Source of the DNA: Nitrosomonas halophila
GTDB lineage: Bacteria > Pseudomonadota > Gammaproteobacteria > Burkholderiales > Nitrosomonadaceae
Direction: 5' to 3'
NCBI RefSeq assembly: GCF_900107165.1
Contig: NZ_FNOY01000003.1
Location: 1 to 64,000 of the forward strand
Length of the DNA: 64,000 nt
The translations under genes were made by a program, and so were the position numbers. The notes beneath the pieces are model-generated. The model ran no database searches. It was given only the letters and a program-made list of their open reading frames with translations, and was not told the origin of the DNA. Positions 38,589 through 48,648 of the stretch are shown here, piece by piece. Positions within the stretch are counted from its first letter, which is position 1. The number at the start of each line of letters is the position of its first letter.

Positions 38589-38783
38589 GATAGCTCCTAT
38601 GAGTGTAAATAGAGTGGATTAACAAGATATTTTGGGCAACAGTTTATTATCATCGCTAATTCACGAAATGAAGTCAAATTGATCCGATGCCCCGACATAA
38701 CAAGAAAACCGTACAATCACAGCTTAGCAGGCTGCGCGATGATAGAATGTTTGTTTCAAATAAAAAACTAGAGAGCGGATGTT

Positions 38784-40034
38784 ATGTTTTCACAGAAAGT
38801 GACAATCGGACAGGTTGATCCTGATTTATGGCAGGCAATTCAAGGGGAAATACAGCGACAGGAAGATCATATCGAATTGATTGCTTCGGAAAATTACGCG
38901 AGTCCGGCGGTCTTGCAGGCGCAAGGCTCGGTCTTGACCAACAAATACGCGGAGGGCTACCCCGGCAAACGTTACTATGGTGGCTGCAAATATGTGGATA
39001 GGGTTGAGCAACTTGCGATTGACCGGCTCAAAGCCTTATATAATGCCGAATATGTCAATGTGCAGCCGCACTCCGGTTCCCAGGCGAATGCCGCTGTCTA
39101 TTTATCGGCCCTGAAGCCCGGCGATACGCTTCTGGGCATGTCGCTCGCGCATGGCGGCCATCTGACGCATGGGGCGGCTGTCAGCATGAGTGGCAAAATT
39201 TTCAATTCAGTGGCTTACGGACTCGATCCCGCTATCGAAGAGATCGATTATGACGAGGTGGAACGGCTTGCGATGGAGCACCGACCACGCATGATCGTTG
39301 CCGGCGCTTCTTCCTATGCAAGAATCATCGACTGGAAACGGTTCCGAAAAATTGCCGACAGCGTAGAGGCCTACTTGTTTGTCGATATGGCGCATTATGC
39401 GGGTTTGATTGCAGCCGGCTTCTATCCCAATCCAGTCGGGATTGCCGATTTTGTGACGAGCACTACGCATAAAACACTGCGTGGGCCGCGTGGCGGGGTG
39501 ATCATGGCAAAAGCCGAGTATGAAAAATCACTCAATTCCGCGGTATTCCCGCAGACTCAGGGCGGCCCGCTCATGCATGTGATCGCCGCCAAGGCGGTGG
39601 CCTTCAAGGAAGCTGCCAGCCAGGAATTCAAGGATTATCAGGAGCAGGTAATTGAAAATGCACGCGTCATGGCCAAGGTGCTGCAGCAGCGAGGTTTGCG
39701 GATTGTTTCCGGCAGTACCGACTGCCATATGTTCCTGGTCGACTTGCGCGCCAAGAATCTGACCGGCAAAGAGGCTGAGGCTGCGCTGGAAGCATCGCAT
39801 ATTACCGTCAATAAAAATGCGATCCCGAATGATCCGCAGAAGCCATTTGTCACCAGCGGTATTCGCATCGGCACACCGGCTATTACCACCCGTGGTTTCA
39901 AGGAGCTGGAAGCCGAGCAGCTGGCCAATTTGGTGGCAGATGTGCTGGATGCGCCGAATGACTCCAAAGTCCTGGAGCAGGTGGCTCAGCAGGCGCAAGT
40001 ATTATGCGCAAAATTTCCCGTTTATGGCGAGTGA
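38784..40034 (+). CDS. glyA: serine hydroxymethyltransferase
   Basis: The 416-residue enzyme has the PLP-binding Lys in [14 protein letters not shown], the N-terminal [16 protein letters not shown], and full family length. It converts serine and tetrahydrofolate to glycine and methylene-tetrahydrofolate. It lies next to the pABA synthase gene and metR, forming a folate and methionine block, and is followed by nrdR after 79 bp, a common pair in Betaproteobacteria. Confidence 0.97.
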   Translation: MFSQKVTIGQVDPDLWQAIQGEIQRQEDHIELIASENYASPAVLQAQGSVLTNKYAEGYPGKRYYGGCKYVDRVEQLAIDRLKALYNAEYVNVQPHSGSQANAAVYLSALKPGDTLLGMSLAHGGHLTHGAAVSMSGKIFNSVAYGLDPAIEEIDYDEVERLAMEHRPRMIVAGASSYARIIDWKRFRKIADSVEAYLFVDMAHYAGLIAAGFYPNPVGIADFVTSTTHKTLRGPRGGVIMAKAEYEKSLNSAVFPQTQGGPLMHVIAAKAVAFKEAASQEFKDYQEQVIENARVMAKVLQQRGLRIVSGSTDCHMFLVDLRAKNLTGKEAEAALEASHITVNKNAIPNDPQKPFVTSGIRIGTPAITTRGFKELEAEQLANLVADVLDAPNDSKVLEQVAQQAQVLCAKFPVYGE

Positions 40035-40113
40035 TTGGGCGCATCGTTAACCAGCAATTTTCCTTTCTGACAAGTCCGGAGCCATTCACTGGCTCTGGCG
40101 ACAGAATTCAGCT

Positions 40114-40581
40114 ATGAGATGTCCATTTTGTGGTGCTGAAGATACCAGCGTCATCGATTCGCGCGAGAGCGAGGAGGGGACGAGGATCAGGCGCAGGCGG
40201 CGTTGTACCGCCTGTGAGAAGCGCTTTACTACCTACGAAACAATTGAATTACGATTTCCGCAGGTCATCAAGCAGGATGGCAACCGTGTCGAATTTGACC
40301 GGAACAAACTTTATACCAGTTTTACGCGGGCATTGCATAAGCGTCCGGTCCCGACCGAGCAGGTCGATGCGGCCTTGGAGCGAATTTTACAAAAACTCTT
40401 GAGTACGGGGGTCCAGGAAATTACCTCCCGCACCATCGGTGAATGGGTCATGCAAGAGCTCTATTCCCTGGATAAAGTCGCCTATATCCGTTTTGCCTCG
40501 GTCTACAGAAGCTTTGAAGACATAGGCGACTTTCAGGAAGTCATCCGGGAGGTTCAGTCACCTCCATCTGACAAGCAATGA
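40114..40581 (+). CDS. nrdR: transcriptional repressor NrdR
   Basis: The 155-residue protein starts with a zinc ribbon ([20 protein letters not shown], then CTACEKRF) followed by an ATP-cone domain ([16 protein letters not shown]). NrdR senses ATP/dATP and represses ribonucleotide reductase genes. The length is standard. It follows glyA and converges with the NeuB-like gene, 23 bp away. Confidence 0.97.
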   Translation: MRCPFCGAEDTSVIDSRESEEGTRIRRRRRCTACEKRFTTYETIELRFPQVIKQDGNRVEFDRNKLYTSFTRALHKRPVPTEQVDAALERILQKLLSTGVQEITSRTIGEWVMQELYSLDKVAYIRFASVYRSFEDIGDFQEVIREVQSPPSDKQ

Positions 40582-40604
40582 ATGATGCGCGGCCAGTGAT
40601 CGCC

Positions 40605-42113
40605 TTACCAGCTTTCCAGAATGGTTTTGCGTTGCATCGGGTCCAGCTCTGCGATTTCCGGGTGCGCATAATAGGAATCCCCCACGATGCTATGGGTGGA
40701 AACTTCGGCAAAAATAGCGCCTGATCGGGTGGCAAAATCATGCATGGTGCCCCGCGGCACCAGCAATTTGTCGCCGGGTTTCAAATTGACCGACTCCTGC
40801 GTGTCTTGCTGGTGCAGATTGACCGACAGATCGCCCCACAACATGCAAAAGGTTTCCTCCTTCTGTTTGTGCATATGCGGCGGATGTTTCTGTCCGGGCA
40901 GCATGATCAGCAGTTTGTAGCAATACTCCCGGTTGATCAGGTTGACCAGAATACAGCCTGTTTCCCGGAAGCGGGGGAGGCCATAGTGATGCGAGATTTC
41001 AACCGTATAGTCATCGCCGAGAGAAATGCCTGCCTCATATAACTGACCTTTCGCATCATGCAGGATCCCCCGGATGAGCCGCATGGCATCTTGCTTGGGC
41101 GCTTCGAATACAGCCGAGCCGGTCACGTAATCGCGGGAGGCAACAAAATGCGCACGCAACTGACCGAATTCCCCGCTTGTCAGCTGTCCCTCTGCGCAAG
41201 GCATGGCGAAGAATACATCTTCTGACCGGATTTCTTCTCCCTGTGCGATGTTGCGTTTGACGAAAACTCCTCGCTGCAGCTCGCGCAGCGAGTCCTTTTC
41301 ATTTTGTATGACATGTTTCTCTTCACTCGCCCCGCAAATGGCGCGCATGCGCTCGGCAGCAGCCACCCACTGGTCAGCCTGCTCTGGATCCAGCGAGTAA
41401 GTGTTGAGTTGGATGTCGGGCGTTGCCACCCCGATGTGGCGCTCAAGCAAGCGCGCGCCCTTGGCGATGGCTGCCATGGCCACTTCGAGATTATCGGGTG
41501 CCTCATGGCCGGAATATCCGACTGACACATAGGGGTAACGGCGCATGATCTTGTTCAGGAAATTCATGTGAATGCGTTCGTTCGGCGTGGGGTAGAGCGA
41601 GACACAATGCATCAGTGCAAAAGCAGGTGCTCGTTTGTGCAGATAACTGACCAGATTGTCGATGTCATAGATGCTCAAGCCGCCAGTTGAAGCAATCACC
41701 GGCCGGTTGGCATCCGCGATGGCTGAAATCAACGGCCAGTCGGTTGCCGAGCAACTGGCAAGCTTCAATACCTGCACACCCAAAGCCTGGCAGGTTTGTA
41801 CCGACTGCTCATCGAACGGCGTGGCTACCGTGACCAGCCCCTGCTCACGGATCGCTTCCACCAACCGCTGAAAATCATCCATGGTCAAACGGGTGCTTTC
41901 AAAGCGGCCAATATGCTTGACGTCCGTGCGGCCCTTGTAATCTGGATGAATAAAGGTATCCAGTTCGCGCAGTTGCAACTTGACCGCCGCTTTGATCTGA
42001 TGTTTCCGGGCAATTTTGGCAGTTGCATCAATGATTTTCAGACCATGTTCCACGCTGCCCTGGTGGTTGTTGGCCATTTCAAAAATATACAATTGGTCTA
42101 ACAGTGTCTTCAT
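40605..42113 (-). CDS. NeuB-family nonulosonate synthase fused to SAF and cupin domains
   Basis: The 502-residue protein has a NeuB TIM-barrel domain (FEMANNHQGSVEHGLKII at the start; KLASCSATDWPLI; GYSGHE; LERHIG, residues 1-270), an SAF antifreeze-like domain (about 285-360, RGVFVKRNIAQGEEI), and a C-terminal cupin (about 385-490, HPPHMHKQKEETFCMLWGD) with metal-type His and Glu. NeuB enzymes join phosphoenolpyruvate to an amino sugar to give sialic acid-like nonulosonates. The added cupin may be an epimerase, an isomerase or a sensor. It is the last gene of a four-gene minus-strand cluster. Confidence 0.85.
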   Translation of the reverse strand: MKTLLDQLYIFEMANNHQGSVEHGLKIIDATAKIARKHQIKAAVKLQLRELDTFIHPDYKGRTDVKHIGRFESTRLTMDDFQRLVEAIREQGLVTVATPFDEQSVQTCQALGVQVLKLASCSATDWPLISAIADANRPVIASTGGLSIYDIDNLVSYLHKRAPAFALMHCVSLYPTPNERIHMNFLNKIMRRYPYVSVGYSGHEAPDNLEVAMAAIAKGARLLERHIGVATPDIQLNTYSLDPEQADQWVAAAERMRAICGASEEKHVIQNEKDSLRELQRGVFVKRNIAQGEEIRSEDVFFAMPCAEGQLTSGEFGQLRAHFVASRDYVTGSAVFEAPKQDAMRLIRGILHDAKGQLYEAGISLGDDYTVEISHHYGLPRFRETGCILVNLINREYCYKLLIMLPGQKHPPHMHKQKEETFCMLWGDLSVNLHQQDTQESVNLKPGDKLLVPRGTMHDFATRSGAIFAEVSTHSIVGDSYYAHPEIAELDPMQRKTILESW

Positions 42114-42303
42114 GATCGCCCTTGAACAATATTTTTACTTGAGAGTCTGGAAACAATTCGTCTGTGTGACAGAGTGACGAGTAAGCGTGGGCTGATGCTT
42201 CGTTTATCGGGCGGAATATCTGATGGTTGGATCAGGTTGGTCACGGCACGGTCCGTGAGCGGGTTTTTATCTGGATGTGGTAATACAAAAGCATGCATGT
42301 CCA

Positions 42304-43365
42304 TCAACAATGCTGTAACGCCTCTTGTAATGTGATCAGCCGATCGTCGATATAATAATCCGCTGCAGGCTTGCCAAACTGCAGGGCATGAAAGCGCACC
42401 TTCCAGTCAGTCATCTGTTTGCGGGTCACATCCTGCCAATCTATGCCGGTGGCCGAGCCGCGTGCAGTAAACAAAATAATCCTGTGGCCCGCTTCATACA
42501 ATCGATTGATGATGGCAATATTTTCCTGTATGGGCTCGCTCAGCGTGTAATCGTTATTGGCGACCAATGATGCCAGTACGCCATCGATATCCACCACGAA
42601 GGTTTTGAACGGTGCCGCTGCACCTTCCTGGCGTACTCTCAGCTGGGGAGCATGCTGGCTTGCTTGCTTGTTCAGCAAGCATTCTGCCTGGTCGAGATCG
42701 TCTTCGCTATCGATGCTCAGCATGGGCGTGTCAATCACGACTGCTGCGCTGCGCGCGCCCATGAGCGCAGACTGGGTGAGCAGACATGCACGGGTCAGGG
42801 CATAGGCTGCGCCATTTCGATGGTATACAGGCTTGAGCTGCTGGCGGGCGATAATGTCTGCGCCACGCTGATCCCATAACCCGAGCATGGCATCATCATC
42901 CAACGCCAGCTGTTTGAGCGGATGATATTTGAGATCGGTCGGACTGACTGTCCAGACGGCATCAAAGTTGCCTTGCACCAGTTTCTCGACTGTTGCGGCC
43001 ACATGTTCCGGCAAGCGCAGGGGGGAAGTCGGTTGCAGCATGAGAATGATGTCATATTCGCAGCCATCGATCGATTCCATCGCCTGTAAAGCATGTTGCA
43101 ATACCGGAATGTCACCAATCCGATCCCCGGAAAGTTCGGCCGGCCGCCAGAATGGCGCGGCGAGGCCAGCTTGCTCGGCGGTTCGGGCGATTTCCGGATG
43201 ATCGGTGGAGACGACCGCGCGATCGATCCAGCCCAGTTCGCGCACCAGTTGTCCGACATGCCCGACCAGGGAAGTGCCGCCAATTTTGCGTAAATTTTTC
43301 AATGGCACGCCCTTGCTGCCTCCGCGGGCAGGTACGACAGCCAGTACTTTTCTTTGTGCGTACAT
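42304..43365 (-). CDS. NeuA-like cytidylyltransferase fused to HAD phosphatase
   Basis: The 353-residue protein starts with a CMP-nonulosonate synthetase-type domain (VVPARGGSKGVPLKNLRKIGG, residues 10-30; MLQPTSPLR), about 230 residues. A HAD-like domain follows (VVDIDGVLASL near residue 255; LFTARGS; a final DDR). Together these would activate a nonulosonate with CTP and remove a phosphate. Fusion of a cytidylyltransferase to a HAD domain is known in sialic acid-type pathways. It is separated by 190 bp from the NeuB-like gene, a gap without a supported gene. Confidence 0.85.
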   Translation of the reverse strand: MYAQRKVLAVVPARGGSKGVPLKNLRKIGGTSLVGHVGQLVRELGWIDRAVVSTDHPEIARTAEQAGLAAPFWRPAELSGDRIGDIPVLQHALQAMESIDGCEYDIILMLQPTSPLRLPEHVAATVEKLVQGNFDAVWTVSPTDLKYHPLKQLALDDDAMLGLWDQRGADIIARQQLKPVYHRNGAAYALTRACLLTQSALMGARSAAVVIDTPMLSIDSEDDLDQAECLLNKQASQHAPQLRVRQEGAAAPFKTFVVDIDGVLASLVANNDYTLSEPIQENIAIINRLYEAGHRIILFTARGSATGIDWQDVTRKQMTDWKVRFHALQFGKPAADYYIDDRLITLQEALQHC

Positions 43366-43383
43366 ATGCGAGGGTTCAGGCGG

Positions 43384-44481
43384 CTACTGCAGCGAGTCTG
43401 GACCGTAGGGACGACCATAATCAATTTTAACCACGCGTCCGGTTGCGTGCGAGCGGAGCGCAGCTGCGATCACCAGCATGGTTTCCATTCCCTGCTGGAG
43501 GGAGATGGGTGAAATTTGCCCTGGATTTGTGAGCAGATCGCCGACATGCGCAATTTCGGGCTGAAAATCATCTGGCCTGGTTTTTTCGAAGTATTGCAAT
43601 TGTTCGGGTTTGCCCTGCAATTGCAGCTTGACGGCATCCATGCCCGGCTTGAGATTGATAAACCAGTCTATGTAGCCATTCTCGCCTTGCAGCCGCAATT
43701 GCTTGTCAGCCGGCTCTGTGATGACATCCTGGACCAATAAGCCGGTCAGGCCACTTTCGGTGCGCAGATTGAGTTGCGCCAATCGATCATAGCAGGCGCC
43801 ACGTTCCTCGACCATATCGAGCATCGCTGACACCTCGACAATCCGCCCATGACCACTGAGATGCGCAAAATGCTGCCAAATGGCTAATCCATGCGAATGC
43901 TCGCCAAGTGCGCCCCCCCCGCGTTCGGTATAGCCAAGATAGGTTTCTTCCGGGCCGGAAATCCAGGGATGGGCTTTGAAAATGCCTTGCCAGTGTTCTC
44001 TAATCTGGGCGTGAATGGTTAATATCTTGCCGAGCGAACCGGCCTGCAGCCATTGTTCTGTCAGGCGCGTGTTGGGCGTCAGGGTATGGTTGTAACCGAC
44101 CAGAACCTGAACGCCCAATGATTCTGCCCGGCTGCGTAATTGTTCGCAATCAGCCAGGGAAGGGGGGCATAATGGTTTTTCGATCAAAAGCAATTTTGGT
44201 GGGCGCTGTTTCAGGATGTCGAGCGCTATTTTGATATGTGTGTCGGGCGGCGTGCCGATGATGACGACATCAAAATTTTCTTCGCTCATAGCTTCGGGAT
44301 GCGCCAGTCGAATGGTTTCATCCCAGCGACCATAACGGTTGGGATAGATTTCCGTGCGGGTACGCTCGAGTGCAGCCGGATCGATATCGCACAGCACAAC
44401 TTCCCAGTCCTGCTGCCGGCATCCATATGCGAGATGATTGCCGATTGAACCGGCTCCGATAATTTTTACTTTAGTTTTCAT
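43384..44481 (-). CDS. Gfo/Idh/MocA-family oxidoreductase
   Basis: The 365-residue protein has an N-terminal Rossmann fold (KIIGAGSIGNHLAYGCRQQ), the EKP motif (LLIEKPLCPP) with the usual catalytic Lys, and a C-terminal alpha/beta domain with GGGALGEHSHG. Such enzymes oxidise, reduce or epimerise sugars with NAD(P). In this cluster it probably modifies the nonulosonate or its precursor; the exact reaction is not readable. It lies 18 bp upstream of the NeuA-like gene. Confidence 0.8.
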   Translation of the reverse strand: MKTKVKIIGAGSIGNHLAYGCRQQDWEVVLCDIDPAALERTRTEIYPNRYGRWDETIRLAHPEAMSEENFDVVIIGTPPDTHIKIALDILKQRPPKLLLIEKPLCPPSLADCEQLRSRAESLGVQVLVGYNHTLTPNTRLTEQWLQAGSLGKILTIHAQIREHWQGIFKAHPWISGPEETYLGYTERGGGALGEHSHGLAIWQHFAHLSGHGRIVEVSAMLDMVEERGACYDRLAQLNLRTESGLTGLLVQDVITEPADKQLRLQGENGYIDWFINLKPGMDAVKLQLQGKPEQLQYFEKTRPDDFQPEIAHVGDLLTNPGQISPISLQQGMETMLVIAAALRSHATGRVVKIDYGRPYGPDSLQ

Positions 44482-44576
44482 AGCCTAGAGGTAGTGCGAA
44501 TTTTATAATGAGTAATCTCTAATTTTGGGTGTGTCCGAGCAGTGCGCTGGCCATCCATCGCCACTTCCGTTTACTG

Positions 44577-45950
44577 TCACTGAATCATAAACACATTTTC
44601 GGTCAGCTCCTTGATGCGCAGCTTCTGAAAGCGGCCCAGCTGACTGCCCATGCGTTGTATTTGATATTCGACATCTGCGCTAGAGGTAAGTGGAAACATA
44701 TGCCGCAGATAGTTGGTATTATTGCGATGCCCCGGTAATTGGGCTTCAATGCGTTTCTTGATCGCTTTGCGCCAGTAAGCCGTGCTCAATCCTACCGCCC
44801 GCGTCAGCAGCGGAGGGCGACTCTGCACGGACTGTTTTTTCAGCTGATGAATGACCGATACCAGCCGTTCGCATGATGTTGTGCCGTCATACGAGGCCAG
44901 ATGATGGCGGGCCAAGTCCTTGCGTTGCTGAATATGCTGCGCATCCAGTGCTGTGCTGTCGACCAGCGCCTGCTTGATCCAGTCCAATAGGGTGGACAGA
45001 TTCTGGCATTGAATGCTGAGATTGTTGGGCAGTGGATGGTCATAGGCTTCGGCGGTTACCGGGCAATAGGCCAAGGCGGTGCGATCGAGCAGGAAAGATT
45101 CGACTGCTGTCGTGCAACTATTGTGAACGGTTACGGCTGCCGCCATCAACCAGGGAACGACATTGCCTTCATAAAGCACCCGTACGTTGCTGCAATGGCG
45201 GGTCGCCTCGATCCAGGTGGCGTGATTCTCGGACGGATGCGGGCGAATCACAACTGTGATTTCGGGAAACGCTTCGCCCACCGCTGCCACCATTTTCAGG
45301 AAATGCTCGAAAATCGTCTTTTTATGGATGGCCATACCGAGCTTGGGGTCGCTGGGTTGTCCCTGCTTGTGTTTCTGGGCTTCGAGCAGATTGAGTAGAT
45401 GACTTTCACCCGGATAGTAATGATTGATCCGGGAGAAATTGGTATTGATCAACACAAATTTACCATAGCGCGCACGCAATTCATCCGTCTGCTGGTTGAA
45501 AAGTCCGCGCAGCGCTGGCCGGAGCAGATCTGTGCGTGGATTGCCGGTCAAATGCAGTGGCGCGTTGGTGAAGCTGGGATGGTCGCGGATGGCCGCTGCA
45601 TTGGCCTCTCCCCAGGCAAAGATGCATGAAGGTTCCCGAAGTGCGTGGGCATCCAGTTTTGTCAGGCGATACAGTTCGGGTGTGGCCCATACCAGTCCTT
45701 CCTCATCCCAGGCCGTGACGGTGAAGCCTAACCGCCGCAGCATGCGCAAAACAGTTGCGCTGCGCACAGTCATGCTCTTGCCAATGTAGAGGCCCCGCGG
45801 CAGGGATGTGGCCATTTTGTCGATCACTTTTTTGGCGCCAACGATAGTGGGCAGACCGCTTTCGGCAAGATGACAGGCGAGCAGTAGTTTGGCATCGAAT
45901 TCACGCGCTCGCGTTTCGCAGGGGAGTATTACGATATCATCATTCATCAT
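44577..45950 (-). CDS. surface carbohydrate biosynthesis protein, likely GT-B glycosyltransferase
   Basis: The 457-residue protein resembles the surface carbohydrate biosynthesis family found with sialic acid-like operons. It has a Rossmann-like N-terminal half and a C-terminal nucleotide-sugar half with VVIRPHPSENHATW and VHNSCTTAVESFLL, a pattern like that of transferases and polymerases of capsule sugars. The last 80 residues are basic. It heads the four-gene cluster; the predicted job is transfer of the CMP-sugar made by its neighbours. Donor and acceptor are unknown. Confidence 0.7.
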   Translation of the reverse strand: MMNDDIVILPCETRAREFDAKLLLACHLAESGLPTIVGAKKVIDKMATSLPRGLYIGKSMTVRSATVLRMLRRLGFTVTAWDEEGLVWATPELYRLTKLDAHALREPSCIFAWGEANAAAIRDHPSFTNAPLHLTGNPRTDLLRPALRGLFNQQTDELRARYGKFVLINTNFSRINHYYPGESHLLNLLEAQKHKQGQPSDPKLGMAIHKKTIFEHFLKMVAAVGEAFPEITVVIRPHPSENHATWIEATRHCSNVRVLYEGNVVPWLMAAAVTVHNSCTTAVESFLLDRTALAYCPVTAEAYDHPLPNNLSIQCQNLSTLLDWIKQALVDSTALDAQHIQQRKDLARHHLASYDGTTSCERLVSVIHQLKKQSVQSRPPLLTRAVGLSTAYWRKAIKKRIEAQLPGHRNNTNYLRHMFPLTSSADVEYQIQRMGSQLGRFQKLRIKELTENVFMIQ

Positions 45951-45985
45951 GGGTATTAGTGATCCTGCAACGGCGTTAGTCTGCC

Positions 45986-47194
45986 TTATTCGGGTAAAAG
46001 TGTGACTTTGGCAAACTTGCGTTTGCCAATCTGAACAATGATGGAGGCATTCAGCGGGATGGTCATCGATTTGTCCACAATTTTGTTGCCATCCAGTTTC
46101 ACGCCGCCCTGTCCGATCATACGCAAGGCCTCGCTGGTGCTGGCAGTCAGCGATGCGAGCTTGAGCAACTGCGCGATTGGCAAGGCATTGCCCTGGATGT
46201 ATAGGGTTTTCTCCGGGATATCATCGGGCAGCGCCCCTCTGCTGAAACGGGCCTCGAAATCGGCCAGCGCCTGATTGGCATCAGCCTGACTGTGGAAACG
46301 TGCGACGATCTCCTGGGCAAATTGTACTTTGATTTCGCGTGGATTGCGTCCCGCTTCGACTTCTTGCTGCCACTGATGCACTGTGTCCAGTGATTCAAAG
46401 GAGAGCAATTCAATATAGCGCCACATCAAGGTATCGCTGATCGACATCAGCTTGCCAAAAATCTCTCCCGGGGGCTCGGTAATGCCGATATAGTTATTCA
46501 ATGATTTGGACATTTTCTGGACGCCGTCGAGTCCTTCCAGCAGAGGCATGGTCAGGATGCATTGCTGGGCTTGGCCAAAATGTTTCTGTAATTCGCGTCC
46601 CATTAACAGATTGAATTTCTGGTCGGTGCCGCCCAATTCAAGATCGGCTTTTAATGCCACTGAATCATAGCCCTGGATGAGCGGATAGAGAAATTCATGT
46701 ATGGCTATCGGCTGATTGTTGCGATAACGTTTACTGAAGTCATCCCGCTCCAGCATGCGCGCCACGGTATGAGAGGCAGCAAGCCGGATCAAGTCGGCTG
46801 CGCTTAGCTTGTCCATCCAGGTGGAATTGAATACGACCTCTGTTTGATCGGGTCTGAGTATTTTAAATACCTGTGTGGTATAGGATTCGGCATTGGAGGC
46901 GACTTGCTCGCGTGTCAAGGGTGGACGTGTCGCATTCTTGCCACTGGGATCACCAATCATGCCGGTAAAGTCGCCAATCAGAAACAAGACATGATGTCCC
47001 ATATCCTGAAGCAGGCGCAGTTTATTCAGCAAGACAGTATGCCCCAGATGCAAGTCAGGCGCCGTGGGGTCGAATCCCGCCTTGATTCTCAGCGGTATTC
47101 CCTGAGCGAGTTTATGCGCAAATTCCTCTTCAATCAGCAGTTCCTGGCAGCCGCGCTTTATGGCTGCCAGTTGTTGAGCGATGGTTTTAGCCAC
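45986..47194 (-). CDS. tyrS: tyrosyl-tRNA synthetase
   Basis: The 402-residue class I synthetase has the HIGH-type motif [10 protein letters not shown], the GGTDQKFN tyrosine site, the KMSKS loop ([10 protein letters not shown]) and a C-terminal S4 RNA-binding domain. The sequence type is the shorter TyrRS common in Betaproteobacteria. It is divergent from the peptidase gene across 94 bp, an arrangement often seen with the anmK and erpA genes that follow. Confidence 0.96.
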   Translation of the reverse strand: MAKTIAQQLAAIKRGCQELLIEEEFAHKLAQGIPLRIKAGFDPTAPDLHLGHTVLLNKLRLLQDMGHHVLFLIGDFTGMIGDPSGKNATRPPLTREQVASNAESYTTQVFKILRPDQTEVVFNSTWMDKLSAADLIRLAASHTVARMLERDDFSKRYRNNQPIAIHEFLYPLIQGYDSVALKADLELGGTDQKFNLLMGRELQKHFGQAQQCILTMPLLEGLDGVQKMSKSLNNYIGITEPPGEIFGKLMSISDTLMWRYIELLSFESLDTVHQWQQEVEAGRNPREIKVQFAQEIVARFHSQADANQALADFEARFSRGALPDDIPEKTLYIQGNALPIAQLLKLASLTASTSEALRMIGQGGVKLDGNKIVDKSMTIPLNASIIVQIGKRKFAKVTLLPE

Positions 47195-47288
47195 GGCGAA
47201 TCAAAGATAAATCAGTCGTCATCATATTGGAGTATTTCCATGCTAGACTACAAAAGTTTTAATCAGTGAACAGGAGTGATGACATCTG

Positions 47289-48620
47289 ATGTATTACCAA
47301 TCACCCCCGAAAAAAACGAGCATTCTAGCGCAAAAACTTAGCTTTCTTGCACAAAAAAAAGTACGTTGGATTACTATTTTATCCAGTGTACCCTTATTTG
47401 GCATGGTTACCGCATTTGGAATCGTCCCCGACGCCTCGTTGCAGGAGGTATCCACGCAGCGGATCGTTCGCTCACTGCCTCTTCCTGAAAAATTTGCTTC
47501 ATCCGATCCCGATATGACTTTCTGGCATCAGGAAAGCATACGTCGTGGCGACACAATCGCGGCCATACTTGCCCGGCTCGAAGTCAATCAGGCAGACAGG
47601 ATCAGTTTTTTGGATACAGCGCGCGACAGTCAGGCCATGCGCCGGCTCAAACCCGGCGAGGTCGTTCATGCCGAGACCAAGCCGAATGGCGAATTGTTGA
47701 AACTGCGTTATTTCTACGGAAATGGCGAGCAGTTTTTAATGGAAAAAATCGATGGTGCCTTTGAGCTGCGCGAACAGCCTGTTGAACATCATGCGCATAT
47801 CCGAGTGGGCTCGGGCGTTATCAGTAGTTCTCTGTTCGCAGCAGTTGATAAGGCCGGTCTGCCGAGTGCGATTGCTTCGCAGATTTTTGATATTTTTTCC
47901 AGCCATATCGACTTTCATCGTGACTTGCATAAAGGTGACCGTTTTACGGTTGTTTATGAATCGGGACAGGATGAAAGCGGCAAGACACAAATAGGCCGGA
48001 TACTCGCGGCAGAATTTTTCAACAAGGGTAAGGCCCATCGTGCGGTTTACTTCCAGATGGAGGATGGAGAAGGCGATTACTATACCCCTGCAGGCGAGAG
48101 CTTGCGCAGACCCTTCCTGCTGGCGCCATTGAAGTTTTCCCGGATCAGTTCCGGTTTTACCAAGGCCCGCTATCATCCAATCCTAAAGAAATGGCGTGCC
48201 CATCGAGGAATTGATTATGCCGCACCGACCGGCACCCCCATCATGGCGACTGCAAATGGTATCGTGGAGTTCAAAGGCTGGCAGAATGGTTACGGCAATC
48301 TGGTCATTCTGAAGCACGATGCTCAGTACAGCTCTGCCTATGGGCATCTATCCAAGTTCAGCAAGCATTTGCAACCCGGGAAACGAATCAAACAGGGGGA
48401 TGTGATTGGCTATGTCGGTGCAACGGGCATGGCGACTGGCCCCCATCTTCACTATGAGCTGAGGGTCAATGGCGTCCAGCGTGATCCATCCAAAATCGTT
48501 ATGCCGGCTGCGCAACCGATCGGCAAGAAATATCGAGCGGTATTCCATCGACAAACCAAGACCTTGTTGACGCAGTTGGATCTGTTGCGCAACACGGGGT
48601 TTGCGGCACTGAACAACTGA
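47289..48620 (+). CDS. M23 murein endopeptidase, MepM-like
   Basis: The 443-residue protein has an N-terminal signal-anchor (about residues 27-48), a LysM/OapA-like region (SIRRGDTIAAILARLEV), and a C-terminal M23 domain with intact zinc ligands: His and Asp in AHRGIDYAAPTGTP and the HxH pair in GPHLHYELRVNG. It should cut peptide cross-links in peptidoglycan, unlike the degenerate EnvC-like protein at 6639. It is followed by anmK, a wall-recycling enzyme. Confidence 0.9.
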   Translation: MYYQSPPKKTSILAQKLSFLAQKKVRWITILSSVPLFGMVTAFGIVPDASLQEVSTQRIVRSLPLPEKFASSDPDMTFWHQESIRRGDTIAAILARLEVNQADRISFLDTARDSQAMRRLKPGEVVHAETKPNGELLKLRYFYGNGEQFLMEKIDGAFELREQPVEHHAHIRVGSGVISSSLFAAVDKAGLPSAIASQIFDIFSSHIDFHRDLHKGDRFTVVYESGQDESGKTQIGRILAAEFFNKGKAHRAVYFQMEDGEGDYYTPAGESLRRPFLLAPLKFSRISSGFTKARYHPILKKWRAHRGIDYAAPTGTPIMATANGIVEFKGWQNGYGNLVILKHDAQYSSAYGHLSKFSKHLQPGKRIKQGDVIGYVGATGMATGPHLHYELRVNGVQRDPSKIVMPAAQPIGKKYRAVFHRQTKTLLTQLDLLRNTGFAALNN

Positions 48621-48648
48621 CAGGTCGCTGGCTGACGACGGCGGATAA

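Larger units (their letters stand above)
36445..38660. repeat. tandem duplication, arm 2 (metE remnant, metR, MITE, pABA synthase)
   Basis: Without the 154-bp MITE and its target duplication the arm is about 2.06 kb. It carries the intact metR. Similarity to arm 1 stops at 38660, after the shared string TTATCATCGCTAAT. Confidence 0.9.

Noticed and set aside
38660-38680. TTCACGAAATGAA upstream of glyA as a MetR site
   Set aside because: The half-sites are in the wrong order (TTCA-N5-TGAA instead of TGAA-N5-TTCA).
42110-42310. 66-codon minus-strand frame between the NeuB- and NeuA-like genes
   Set aside because: It overlaps both neighbours and has no ribosome site or recognisable fold.
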